DNA from: Pohlia nutans
Lineage: Eukaryota > Streptophyta > Bryopsida > Bryales > Mniaceae
Assembly (NCBI GenBank): GCA_022496805.1
Contig: CM040085.1
Location: forward strand, 27,743,811-27,807,810
DNA: 64,000 nucleotides
Direction: 5' to 3'
Shown here: piece by piece, positions 23,522 to 33,810 of the stretch
Position numbering within the stretch: position 1 is the first letter of the stretch
How the letters are laid out: each line of letters opens with the position of its first letter
Notes under the pieces: model-generated
Seen by the model: the letters and a program-made list of their open reading frames with translations, nothing else
Database searches by the model: none
Told to the model about the DNA's origin: nothing
Translations under genes and position numbers: made by a program

Positions 23522-24906
23522 CCCCTAAACGTACCAGGGTGTCCCTGGAATCGACAATTTGAGAAAAATCATCATAAACTACTATTTAGAAGAATATTTT
23601 GAAATTGATATACAAATGGAAGTTCTAGATTTTGAATTTTAGATTCCATCCATACCGTTTGATTCACTAATACTATCACCAATATTTAATTATAAAATTT
23701 GAATGTTAAAATTAAAAAATTCCTTCTAAATTCGATTACAAACAAAATTTTAATATTTTTTGAGTAAAATTTGTTGGAATGAATTTGAAATGAGATACTC
23801 TTAACCCTTTAGTGCCCAGGTAACCACTAAGTGGTCACTAGATCACTGGAAAATGAAATTCTGGAAAATCTGTGAACCATCTCAGTACAGTGTCTGAAGT
23901 TCAGATGTGTAACTTTTGATTCTGGAGATGATGCAAAAAGAAAATTTGGAATCCGACTTTCCTAGATATCCAAATACCTATGTACAAAACACCAAAATAT
24001 TGCAAATACCTCAAAATACAGCAAATACTTACAAATACAGCATATGTACTATGTTGTATTTCTAGAGATTGGAAGTTTGTTATCTCGTTTTTCTTTTTGG
24101 ATTGTGTTCTCTTGTTCATGTTCCATTAGTGTATGTAGTATGATCTTGATCACTATACTAACTCCTTTCTTATTTGAACGTATAAATTTTGTTCTAAACC
24201 ATACATGGATAAGTCACTTTCACTTATAAAATTCACAATAATTATGTATGAGTCTATTCTTGACATGAAAGATTGCAATGAAGAGGTGTTGACACAAGTC
24301 ATTGCTGAACATCTTCACTTTTATTTTTGAAAATTTAACCCAAATTCTATTTAACCTTGAAGTCACACACCCCCCGAAATCTCATTTTTGAGTGTGCATT
24401 ATACGGTTCAAAGATATACTATAATCTTCCAATTCAACGGTCCGATCTTACCAAGATTTAACTGAGACTTGTTTCATTAAGCTATGCTTACATTCGTACG
24501 GTTGGATACTATTAATAGTACCCCTAATTTCAACAGAGATAGATTTAAAGAAACATCACCCAGAAAAAGGTGGTTTCTCCATAACCACCCTGGGCGGTAA
24601 AGGGTTAAACGTGGTGATTCTTTGAAATTTTTGTGTTTCTTAAATCTATGACCTCATTTTTGCAAGGCCACTTTTGAACTACAATCAATGCAATTTTGGC
24701 TTGATCAACGACTTGACATACTTCTACATTTGTAATTTTAGAAAAATATGAAATCAAGTATGACTAAATCCAACCATTAGATAGGAGAACAACTTGGTGA
24801 AGAATCTCCAAAAAAATGGATGACTCTCATCCAATCATTGATGAGAACGTGAGAAGGGTTTGAATCTGTTATTCGTCCAGTTTCTGGACGTTGTGACGTT
24901 TAAGAG
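23522..24906. mobile_element. TTAA-flanked element (outer), host of a nested copy
   Basis: The left end CCCCTAAACGTACC follows TTAA at 23518-23521. The right end, reverse complemented, is CTCTTAAACGTCAC, next to TTAA at 24907-24910. Removing the nested element at 23805-24604 leaves about 585 bp, in the size range of the other copies. It has no coding capacity. Confidence 0.6.
23805..24604. mobile_element. TTAA-flanked element (nested), 800 bp
   Basis: TTAA (23801-23804) then CCCTTTAGTGCCCAGG; the right end, reverse complemented, is CCCTTTACCGCCCAGG, followed by TTAA (24605-24608). The two ends agree at 14 of 16 positions. The element sits inside another TTAA element, showing at least two rounds of insertion. 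Confidence 0.7.
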
Positions 24907-25086
24907 TTAACCTTCAACAAGAGGGCAAGGAGTCGACAGTGCATATTGAAAGGTAAATTGTAATTTTGTCTGAAGTTGTGAGGAGAATAATGCGAAATTG
25001 GATAATATGACAATTGAAGTAATGTACTGGAATGAAAATGTCAAAAGCTAGGCTGAAATTGCCCTTCGAAATAGGATCCCTTTTAA

Positions 25087-25996
25087 CCCCTAAATTTTTG
25101 AGCGACCATATTCTGGTCGTTCCACTTTTTGGGCAGCCTCCAGGGACCTCAAATTTTTAAAATTTTCAATGAAAATTTCAGTGTAGCTTCCAAAAACTAC
25201 ACTCTACATGTCGCACTTCGTTTCATGTCATTCCGATAAGTATTGCAAAAGTTATAAGCATTTGAAGTTTTTGAAGCGAGATCGGGCAGCAAGAAATTTT
25301 TTATTTTTTACTCTTTTTCAAAATTTATTTTTTGATTCATGATTGGTTGATCTTTATCTACAAATTAAGCTTTAAATCTACCCATTTTGAGCAATGGGAT
25401 AAAAGTTATGAGGAGATCTGTTTTTTTGGGCAGTTTGGACAAAAAAAACTTTGAAGCTCATTTCTAAACTCAATTTTCAATATTTTTTAATGAAATAAAA
25501 GGCACTGGGTGAAGATTTCCAAGTACAACATTCTCACCGTTAAGATTGACATTTTACAATTCCATGTCAAACTTATTAATGATTTTCTTTTTCCTTTCAC
25601 TTTGTACCCACTTCTAGTAATTGTTTTATGAAAAAATTAATATGAGCTTTTTTCTTACAAGATTTTATGTTTGAAGACTTAACTCAATTGTTAACATGGC
25701 CTTGCCATTCAATGAATTTCTAACCCATTAAAAAAAAAGATATTAATTTCTAAAGTTCAAATTTGTCACCGGATTGAACCCCAAAAAATCTTCTTTTGCA
25801 ACTTTGATCCTTATAATCTAAGAATCTAATGGTCATTTTGCTCTCAAATTTTGTGCTCACATGAAAATTCAAGTTGGGTATTAGATCTTACGGTTGAATG
25901 ATGAAAAAACTAAAAAACATATGATTTCTTCTGCAACTTCCAAATGCTGCGTTTTTCATGGTTTTTTGTGAGAATACGGTCACAAAAATTTAAGGG
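25087..25996. mobile_element. TTAA-flanked element, 910 bp
   Basis: TTAA (25083-25086) then CCCCTAAATTTTTGAGCGACC; the right end, reverse complemented, is CCCTTAAATTTTTGTGACCG before TTAA (25997-26000). Immediately inside the left end is CATATTCTGGTCG, a phrase analogous to the ATTTTATGGTCG of the 543-bp family, so the two families are related. No transposase frame is visible. Confidence 0.75.
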
Positions 25997-26114
25997 TTAA
26001 GACCCTACTCTACTGTACGCGGCATATAATGGATCAGTTTTCAGGATGCGTAAGTTGTAAACCCTAGACCCATCAACAATTGTACTTAGTCTAAGCTAAT
26101 CCGGGTTGACGTTT

Positions 26115-26215
26115 GCATTGATTCTCCCTCGGAAGAGGAAAAGAGAGCAACGCCAGCTATACCAAAACCACGCGTGCAGGTCCGAGCACCAAGCTGCCGG
26201 ATGACTCACGCTCTT
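26115..26215 (-). pseudogene. Truncated U2 snRNA 3'-half
   Basis: On the minus strand this stretch resembles the 3' half of the two U2 genes: it retains CATCCGGCAGCTTG, the loop of stem III, then GCGTG and a diverged tail ending near GAGGGAG. The conserved 5' half with the branch-site recognition sequence is missing. It lies about 200 bp beyond the 3' end of U2 copy 1 in the same orientation, as expected of a decayed tandem copy. Confidence 0.5.
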
Positions 26216-26413
26216 TTCTCGATCCCTCAACCAATTCTCCTCGCACTCAACTTGCGGTGTATATCAAACCCTATCACCTTTCTCACACCGTCTAACCATT
26301 TCAAAACTCTGTAAGTTTGAACTTTGACAGAGTGCATATCGATGTCTGAACAAGCCGTTGCTATTCATGCTTTTGCTATTCAGGTTTAAATTGGGTCCCT
26401 CGGGAGAGGGGGG

Positions 26414-26609
26414 GTGGGGCTGCGCCAGCCAAGGAAGTAGTGCAAGACCAAGGCGACGCGCGCGGGGCCGGGCAGCAAGCTGCCGGATGGACCCGCACCC
26501 GCTGAAAAATTAGATTAATATCATGGAGATCGATGATCCCCGTATCAGATATTAAACTGATAAGAACAGATACTACACTTGATCTTAGCCAAAAGGCCGA
26601 GAAAGGTAT
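26414..26609 (-). ncRNA. U2: U2 spliceosomal snRNA, copy 1
   Basis: The minus strand from 26609 begins ATACCTTTCTCGGCCTTTTG and carries the invariant GTGTAGTATC segment, whose GUAGUA pairs with intron branch sites. Stem IIa (GGGGAUC/GAUCUCC) is intact, an Sm-type site lies in TAATTTTTCAG, and GC-rich 3' stems end near the run of G at 26411. The length of about 196 nt matches plant U2; the 3' end is placed by length and is approximate. Upstream on the minus strand are a TATA box (TATATAG, 26634-26640) and a USE-like element (ATCCCATAAGG, 26669-26679), the plant snRNA promoter pair. This looks like a functional U2 gene. Confidence 0.93.
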
Positions 26610-26633
26610 ACTTCACCCCTCATACCTACGACT

Positions 26634-26679
26634 CTATATACCCTCACCCTCACTACGACTGACCCAAACCTTATGGGAT
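26634..26679 (-). promoter_or_regulatory. USE and TATA of U2 copy 1
   Basis: ATCCCATAAGG (26679-26669) resembles the plant upstream sequence element consensus RTCCCACATCG, and TATATAG (26640-26634) is the TATA box, 25-31 bp upstream of the U2 start. The gap between them is 28 bp, identical to copy 2. The USE match is weaker than in copy 2. Confidence 0.7.
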
Positions 26680-26680
26680 A

Positions 26681-27793
26681 ACTCCACGACTCTCAATGCG
26701 CGCAACGTATCTGCAGCTGAAGAATTGTGACTAGGCTATGCGGATGTGACAGCACCATAGATACCTTCTTCTAAGAAAGTTTTGATGTAAAAGCAGCTGT
26801 GAAATTTTTCCAACCTTGAGATGTCCTTGATGCACGATAGAAGTCCCTGCACAATGGACTGGGAACTCTGTTTTTTATCAGCAGAGACCTTAAAGCTCCT
26901 CAAAGTTCTAGAGCTTCATGTGGACAATATTCAAGTAGAGCAAGATACCAAATATATGGCAACTTCTTTTCCGTTATCCTATGTGTTTTGAACAGTACAG
27001 TTCTTGTAAGTACTTTAAATTTTCAAGGCGTCCAACACGTTTTTCTGGCTGATGTGCAAAGAATTATTGTACTGAATTTCTAATTAGCAACTCTACTGGT
27101 TACTGCGACGTGTTACAAGTTTTGAACAGGGCAGTGGATGGTAGAAAATGTAGGCATGTGAATAGGGAGAAAGTGGTCGTGTAAACTCTAGAACGTGAGA
27201 ACACTTCCAGGCTTTGATAAGGATCAACTTCGCAGTTCGCACCCATGGATCAACTTCTATTTACCTAAGGTAAGGTAGACAGCCCCATTGTGGGCAGAAT
27301 GAGCGCTGTGCATAAGTGGGGTAGTTGAAAAAACACAAATTTTCCCACGTATGGGTAAATGTTTGAGATGATTATAGCCAGCATGTTGAATAGAGCACGT
27401 GTTAGAAGTTGGACATTGAGTCAAAACCTGTTGGATGTGAATTGTTGTTCAATCCTTCTGTATAAGAAAATATGATCTATTTATGCCCATTACCTCTAGC
27501 CATAACATGAAACGGTTGTGATGGGCCCAAACGCTTGCACGCTGATACTCTCGAGAACAACTAATCTCCCACATCTGGTTTCCAGTTTCCACCAGTATTC
27601 CCAGTAGAGTCCTTGAACTCTTTCTTATTAGCATCTTACGATGGACATTTTTCAGTTTTTTAAGAGTCGTATTTCTAATGTTTTCATTATATATTATCGA
27701 AGCATTAGTCCATTCACGCACCCAGGGATTGGTAGCCTAGACGGTAAAGAGGTATCCAGTTTGGCTTTGAATTGGGTCCCTCGGCGGAGGGGG
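26681..27793. other. Spacer between the two U2 genes
   Basis: About 1.1 kb with no gene and no obvious similarity between its halves. The repeated unit is therefore limited to the snRNA, its ~30-bp 3' flank and its promoter, rather than a large clean tandem duplication. The open frame at 27449-27721 (minus) has no recognisable domain. Confidence 0.5.
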
Positions 27794-27989
27794 GTGGGGC
27801 AGCGCCAGCCAAGGAAGTAGTGCAAGACCAAGGCGACGCGCGCGGGGCCGGGCAGCAAGCTGCCAGATGGACCCGCACCCGCTGAAAAATTAGATTAATA
27901 TCATGGGGATCGATGATTCCCGTATCAGATATTAAACTGATAAGAACAGATACTGCACTTGATCTTAGCCAAAAGGCCGAGGAAGGTAT
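27794..27989 (-). ncRNA. U2: U2 spliceosomal snRNA, copy 2 (variant)
   Basis: A second U2 gene lies exactly 1,380 bp from copy 1 and has the same length. It differs from copy 1 and the canonical sequence at functionally important places: ATACCTTCCTCGG at the 5' end (U8 to C); GTGCAGTATC in place of GTGTAGTATC, which changes the branch-site recognition sequence GUAGUA to GCAGUA; and one uncompensated change in stem IIa (GGGAAUC facing GAUCCCC). Stem III keeps pairing through a G-U. Its promoter is good: a USE with GTCCCATATCT and TATA TATAAG. It may be transcribed but encode a defective or specialised U2, or be an early pseudogene. Confidence 0.85.
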
Positions 27990-28014
27990 ACTCCATCAGT
28001 CTCTCCTTGGCCTA

Positions 28015-28059
28015 CTTATACCCATCTTTCACCTCCGGCCTTTACAAGAGATATGGGAC
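28015..28059 (-). promoter_or_regulatory. USE and TATA of U2 copy 2
   Basis: GTCCCATATCT (28059-28049) is a close match to the plant USE, and TATAAG (28020-28015) is the TATA box about 26-31 bp from the snRNA start. Spacing is the same as in copy 1. The promoter is better preserved than the RNA. Confidence 0.75.
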
Positions 28060-28060
28060 A

Positions 28061-29363
28061 AATCATCAATCGAGCGTACAACCAAACTTAGCATCAATAT
28101 GCGATAGTCTACGTTGAAAGCAATTTTGTGCATTACTACGAGGAAAAATGATTCTTATCAAGTATTGAAATACGATACTGGAAGACCTAGGTAGGTCAAA
28201 TTTCAACAACATCAAGAGTAAACGAGGCTCTGGGTTATGATGATCCATAATTTTAATCTTCCGCGACATTCAAGAGTATTCTTACTTGAAATATTATAGT
28301 GAGATTGAAGATAATATGCGATGTTGCAGCACTTTGGGCACGGTTTTCATGTCAACAGCATTTCATTGTGAAAGCAGTTTTTCGAAGGTATAGTTTTAAG
28401 GGCAAAATTGCCTTTGAAGGGTTGAAGAGTCTTCAATCTTGAACATTGCAGCCAACCTCAACCTTAAGTTATACCCAAATAGGATTGAAGAACTCAGAAT
28501 TCTTTCACCCAACAGTACATGATTTGGATTAAGAGGTGGGAGGAGAATCCCTGGAATCCTTGCAGTATCCTTCATGATCTTGAAGCAAGTGATCTTCAAT
28601 ACAAGTGAACAGTCTTTACAAGTAGACAGTAATTTGAAATTGGTTCAGACTGGCAATTTGAATCCTTGTTTAAAGTGCCACCCTGCTCTTAACCCTCCAC
28701 CTGTTCCTATATGGCCCTAAAGGCCTAAACAAAACTAGCGGGTTGAATATTAGTAGCAGCCAATCTAGACACTCAAGTTGATCCACCCATCTACTCAGTT
28801 CGCTTAGTCTCGAATGCGCTGGAGCTATGAGAACCCCTTCCAACTTCTTTTTGCGCAACAGGCTCACCTTGAGTGGTGTCATACTCGGTATCGACAACTG
28901 TCAAACAAGAGTCGACCTTCAGATACCACAACTCACAAGAGTTCAACAAACATCAAGCTAATTTCATAAACACTCGGTCATTCTCTTGGCTGCATTTTGG
29001 AACTCCATCGTTTGGCCCTAGAATATAGAAGATAAAGTAGAGAATACTAAAACCGCGAGGTACCTAATCCCATCTCCGATACTGACCTTCGTTACCAAAA
29101 AAACTCATCTGTTCATACACTTAGTTGGACTTATTAGTTGGACTCATAGTATAACTTATTGGTATGCATGATTTGGCTAAATGCCCATGTCGACTGATCT
29201 GGAAATGAGGTTGTCTACTGTTCATTATAGTGGTCTACAACCTCCTAATTTGAAATTGCGTAAAAAATTCATAAAAATTTGATTTGACTCCCTCCATAGC
29301 TCTATACATCTCCCAAAAAGCACACTCCTACATAGTATCCTCTACCTTATAGCAGGAAGGCAA
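28061..29363. other. Intergenic, nothing recognised
   Basis: Open frames here are short and unlike any family I know. If the minus-strand gene at 29399 has a further 3' exon (see that entry), it would lie in this interval, but I found no convincing one. Confidence 0.4.
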
Positions 29364-29400
29364 AGGGTTTAGGGTATTAGGGTATTAGGGTTTAGGGTTT
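29364..29400. repeat. Interstitial telomere-like repeat
   Basis: Five consecutive units of plant telomere type (TTTAGGG) or its variant TATTAGGG lie here, at the 3' end of the minus-strand gene. Single AAACCCTAA teloboxes are also frequent in this genome, for example near 37656 and 38335. Confidence 0.7.
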
Positions 29401-31111
29401 ACTTACAAGCATCGGCATTCTGATCTCGCTCCGCGGATGCACCCCTTTGCATCTCCATCTTGTCGTCCTTCTTCTTCAAAATGGCTTTCACTGTCTCCCC
29501 GTACCTCTCTCCGTAGCCCATTTCCGACGCTCGAGTGGCGTAACCAATACCGTAAGACTCTTCCATATCGTCCCTGCAGCAAAAACACAAGTAATGTTGA
29601 GTGTATACATACGGTATTCAAACATAGATCAAAAACTGCGTTTCGTGCCAAGCAGCAAATGCTCTAATCCGCAGCTATCGCACTTCGACAGTGTTCCATA
29701 TCCTTACCAGCGTTGCAATGCTTACCACATAGAGAACATTTTTAAACGTACGTACATTGCGGATGCTAGCATTTACAAATAGAAGACTCGGTATATGCCA
29801 ATGCAGGATTTTGAAGCTGACAGGGCAGTCTCAATTGTTGATCTAAGTATGTTAAACCCTAAAGGACCAAGGATTCATGGTTTTAGAATGACAAATTTAA
29901 TCAATCATATTGTGAAAAATATAATTCAGATGCGACCAAATTTTATATCACCAGAATCAGTGAAGAACATTGCATGTGTTGGTAAAAAACGAATAAACAT
30001 GAACATAAAAACTCCAAATAGGACCTACTAAAAAATGCTACAAAAAACATGAGACCCAATTCAGACTTCTTGGTCCTTCAAGGTTTAAAAGATTAAGTAT
30101 CCAAAGTTACTAATAGCATCGCGCTTTGACTTGAATCTCATCGGTTGGTTATTTTCTAATCAGATTCTTTTATGGGTTCTAATCCTCCTCTCAACCAATG
30201 CTCCTCTCAACCAATGTGGCAGAGTCTCAATGGTTGAGAGGAGCTAGCATTATGGTTCTCTCAACTATTGAGAGTTTGAGAGTAGGACCAGCACATCATG
30301 ATCCTGAAAATTCCATTCACATCGGCACGTCCAGTAATATCAATCGAGGTCACAGTTATCAAAAATAAAAATAACCGTAACTTATCAAATTATTTTCGAT
30401 AACCACGTCCTTGATGATCATTCCCTAGTGCAAACTCATGTGATGACTCACCCAAACAAGAACAAATATTGAACAAATGGTTATTATGATTCAAATGAGA
30501 AAGCAAAAAGTCTGTATTCGCAGCTTCCTGTGCATTGTAATGAAATTCGAAATCATGTAAACAAAGAGTAACATACAATGAGCTCCTTGGAAGAGCATGG
30601 CGCAGTGAACGAAAACCATCGAACTGTCACTTAGGGTTTGCAAACCAACTCAAACTCATGTGATGAGTCACTCAAACAAGAACAAATACTGAACAAACGG
30701 TTATTGCGATTCACATAAGAAACCAAAAAAACTGTATTCACGGCTTCCTGCGCATTGTAATGAAATTCGAAATCATGTAAACAAAACGTAACATACAATG
30801 AGGTCCATGGCGCAGTGAACGAAAACCATCGAATTAACACTTAGGGTTTGGTGCGAGGGAGGTGCAGACCTGTAAGCCTTGCGCGTGTGGGGATGGCTGG
30901 CGGACGCGATCTCGTCGTCGTCTTCCTCGTCGACCTCCACTTTGGGGTCCTCGCCGGCGGCCTGCTCGACTTGCTGCCCTGCTTTGGTCACCATATGCCG
31001 GCCGTTCCACGCAACTCGCGCAGTCTCATTACTCTGCAATTTCACGGCCGAATCGCCACACCTGCCCCCAAAGTGGCTGAACAAGCTGGTCCGCGACAAT
31101 GCCTTGTGCAT
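29399..31111 (-). CDS. Unknown protein, possibly mitochondrial (2 exons)
   Basis: Minus exons 31111-30870 and 29573-29399 join in phase (AG|G gives the Arg of KAYRDDMEESYG) to make 138 aa. The N-terminus (MHKALSRTSLFSHFGGR) is Arg/Ser-rich with amphipathic character and no acid, as in a mitochondrial presequence. The middle is acidic (EVDEEDDDE), and the C-terminal part contains a Gly/Tyr-rich segment (YGIGYATRASEMGYGERYGE) and a Lys-rich helix. I do not recognise the family. An upstream in-frame ATG at 31153 would add 14 residues. The stop is inside TTGTAAGTAA, which also fits a strong splice donor, so a third exon cannot be excluded. The intron contains a 220-bp tandem duplication and a TTAA-flanked MITE. 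Confidence 0.6.
29856..30084. mobile_element. GGACCAAG MITE family, copy 1
   Basis: Left end ACCCTAAAGGACCAAGGATT after TTAA (29852-29855); the right end, reverse complemented, is CCTTGAAGGACCAAG next to TTTAA. It is about 230 bp. The interior (TCATGGTTTTAGAATGACAA; ATTTTATATCACCAGAATCA; GAAGAACATTGCATGTGTT) is shared with copies at 43214, 56024 and 61522. It sits in the intron of the unknown minus-strand gene. Confidence 0.8.
30431..30850. repeat. 220-bp tandem duplication
   Basis: The segment starting CAAACTCATGTGATGACTCA at 30431 is repeated from 30651 with scattered substitutions and ends near the TTAGGGTTTG at 30842. The second copy abuts the splice donor of the 30870-31111 exon, so the duplication lies within the intron. 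Confidence 0.85.
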
Positions 31112-31476
31112 GGCTGCAAAGGAAGGAAGGGCTGGACCTAGATCAACTCGCAAATTATGTCTGATGAAGTAGTAAGCATGCTCCAGCGGATTCCACGTCG
31201 ATCCAAACTAGCAACTGAAATGAAATTTACAAACTGACTGAGAAAGATGGGTTCACGTACAGAGGAGAGGGAGATGGCGCTTGCGGGGGGTGGAAATGCG
31301 AAGGTGGCCGACTGATGGGAGGCAGAAGGGACTGCAGGCGACGAAGATGCCAAGTGGCGCTCGCCATGCAGCCCATGCGGACCCTTGGAGTGCTGCCCCC
31401 GTGGCGCGGCCACGTCAGCCCCGGCGTGGCTTTCGTTGTTTCGCGGCGTCCCCGACCTTCTTTTTGTGTGACATTA

Positions 31477-31786
31477 GAGTTAACCGAAAAGAAGGCCATG
31501 GAACCTCCCTTTTCAACCTCCTTCTAACCTCTCTTTTCAGCTATAGTTGGGTTGAATAGTGTCATGTCATAACTTGTCCCCTTGTGGGCCATGGGCTTGG
31601 AGCTTTGGTAGGAGGTGTGGGAGTCATTACGAGGTGTGGAGAATAATGGTAGTGGCTTGTTTTAGATTGTCTCCCAACTCATCGTGAACTAGTTTTTGGT
31701 CTATTATTATTTCCATATGAGTTCAAGAGGAGTTCAAGAGGAGTTTGCTAAAACTTTCCTCTTTGAGCTGACTTTTCGGTTAACTC
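31477..31786. mobile_element. Stowaway-like MITE (GAGTTAACCGAAAAG), copy 3
   Basis: Perfect 15-bp inverted termini GAGTTAACCGAAAAG, flanked by TA at 31475-31476 and 31787-31788, enclose 310 bp of non-coding sequence. It is the best preserved of the three copies in the window. Confidence 0.8.
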
Positions 31787-31849
31787 TATTAGGCCATTAG
31801 GGTATTAAGGTAGAGACACTCATAAGGGACAACTTAATCTTTCTAGTCC

Positions 31850-32225
31850 ACGATCCGAGTTAAATTCCATCGAGAAGAATTTTTCAAAAACAAAGACCTC
31901 AATATTGTCTTAGTGTTATGAAATTTACTATTTGGGGAAACTAATGATGTTCTCTCCTTTGGAATAGAATGTCTAGTTTTAAACAATGATACCAAATTTA
32001 AATTTTTTAAAATTAAATTTGTGTTTTTGGTGAATATTCAATAGGAAATGATTTTAAATTCATTAAATGAGTATCAAACACATTTTTTGAAAATTTGACC
32101 ATATGGATAATTACTAAACATCATGCTTTTTATTTTCATTTTTGAACCAAACTTCATCAAAGTTACATAAGTAACAGTTTATAACACATCTAGGTTTTGC
32201 TCTTACCCCCTCTTTTATTTAGGGG
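31850..32225. mobile_element. TTAA-flanked element, 543-bp family, left-truncated
   Basis: It follows the element at 57609-58146 from ATCCGAGTTAAATTCCATCG through AAAGACCTCAATATTG, ACTAATGATGTTCTCTCC and TTATAACACATCTAGGTTTT to the right end TATTTAGGGG before TTAA (32226-32229). The first ~190 bp of the family are missing. Confidence 0.7.
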
Positions 32226-32397
32226 TTAACCATCATGAGTCAGTCTAAACATTGGTTTTGAATGTATTATCAACTATCTACCTTGGGGGTATCATCAAAG
32301 TGCCAATATTTGCCTCAGCTCTTAGGGGTATCAATATTTGCGTAAGCTCTTGCACACTCTTGTGTGACATCATTAGTTAACTTTGGGCAGGCAACCT

Positions 32398-32611
32398 CAT
32401 GTGATTTCTATGTGAAAATCATGCAACATCATTCTTTGGGCAGACAATCCTCATGTGATTTCTATGTGAAAATCATGCAACATCATTCTAACATCGATCT
32501 CATACAAAGCTCATGCAAATCATGCAACATCATTCTGACATTGATCTCATACAAAGCTCATGCAAATCATGCAACATCATTCTGACATTGATCTCATACA
32601 AAGCTCATGCA
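32398..32611. repeat. Tandem repeats, 47-bp unit (3 copies) plus a larger duplication
   Basis: The unit beginning CAACATCATTCTGACATTGA starts at 32478, 32525 and 32572, a period of 47 bp, with the copies nearly identical. The preceding part repeats CATGTGATTTCTATGTGAAA twice (from about 32398 and 32453). There are no spacers of varied sequence, so it is a minisatellite, not a CRISPR array. Confidence 0.85.
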
Positions 32612-33810
32612 CTCTGTAACGTGAGGTTCATGTTGTACTGGCAAGTACAAATTACTTTTTTATTTTTATTGACACAAAAGGAGCTAAGCACTAATTATTT
32701 TGATGATCTGTGATTTCATTATCAAGGTCCATGCTAGATCTCGTGTGATTTCAATGTCAAGGTCCATGCGAGTTTCATACCATTTTCACATCAAAAGGAT
32801 GCCCCTTGTTTTTACTGATGATGGCAATAGGAGAGTTTGTAAAAAGTGTAAAATTATACTTGGAAGCCCAAAAGTTGAAAAGCTTCTCACCTTTTGTGCT
32901 CTAGGATCTCCGCTCCATAGGGAACCTTGATCAGGACGTAAACATTACTGTCAAACTGTCAGGGTTCCCTGTACTCTCTATTAATTTAGGAGAGTTGAAT
33001 AGCTACTACGGTATTTAAATACTGTTCCTGGCATTCATTTTGCCACTTGTCAGACGATACTGTGTTGCATTGAGAACGCCCTAATATGAGCATTTCCATT
33101 AATAACCCATCCAACCATGTGCAAACGGAACCCAATTCACACAATGCACATCCTGAAGCTTACATTCATACTGCATTTGAAGTTTCATTTAAGCGGACAA
33201 AGCTCTCGTCACATACCTTCTAATTCTGTAATCTTATTATCTTGGTTGAAATTTCCTTTTGTAAAAAAAACCTTGATTTGAGGGACCAATACATACCATT
33301 GAAAAAAAATATGGACTTGGTGCGAGAGCGGCATGCATGATCTCTCATACTTCCAGTGACACACAATCATCCCGCAGGCCAAGAAAACCGTGCTGTGTAG
33401 ATATCAGAACCCAATTAGTTCTGTTTCCTAATCTTTCATAGGTCGAATTTCTTCTCTGATACATCTCTACAACCTGCCATATTCGGAGATTCCAATCCAC
33501 TAGTACCAGCAGAAAAAGTTCATACCTCTAACAGAAGGATACCAAAATAGACCCTTCGACCTCCTAGCTTGGCATGGCTTGCAAATGCCAAGACATCTAA
33601 TGACAGGGCAACACTACAGTACTGAACAATCAACTGAACAGCAAGTAACTCTATCCTTTCAATGGGGACTAGAATTCTAGAATCTACATCTCTCTCTCTC
33701 TCACCTGCACGTTCCCAGATGGCATACGATTACAACGTTAACTAGGCGAAGCACTCATCAAAAGAACCTCAAAAAGCTGGTCTCCTGCATGCATCCACAT
33801 TAGATGCTCT

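Larger units (their letters stand above)
22556..26100. other. Transposon-filled spacer
   Basis: No gene is supportable between the zinc-ribbon gene and the U2 cluster. The interval from 23.5 to 26.0 kb is almost entirely made of the TTAA-flanked elements described separately. 22600-23500 is unannotated single-copy-looking sequence with short open frames only. Confidence 0.6.
31112..33810. other. Intergenic region with repeats
   Basis: It holds the 5' flank of the minus-strand gene (GC-rich to about 31430), a Stowaway-like MITE at 31477, a truncated TTAA element ending at 32225, a 47-bp tandem array at 32398 and the 3' flank of the ubiquitin protease. The frame at 32700-32930 has a CKKC pair but nothing else recognisable. 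Confidence 0.5.

Noticed and set aside
26533..26730. Short coding frames over the U2 genes
   Set aside because: The U2 snRNA match, including its promoter and spacing, fully explains these sequences.
32398..32611. CRISPR-like array
   Set aside because: Repeats are directly adjacent with no unique spacers, and the context is a plant nuclear genome.
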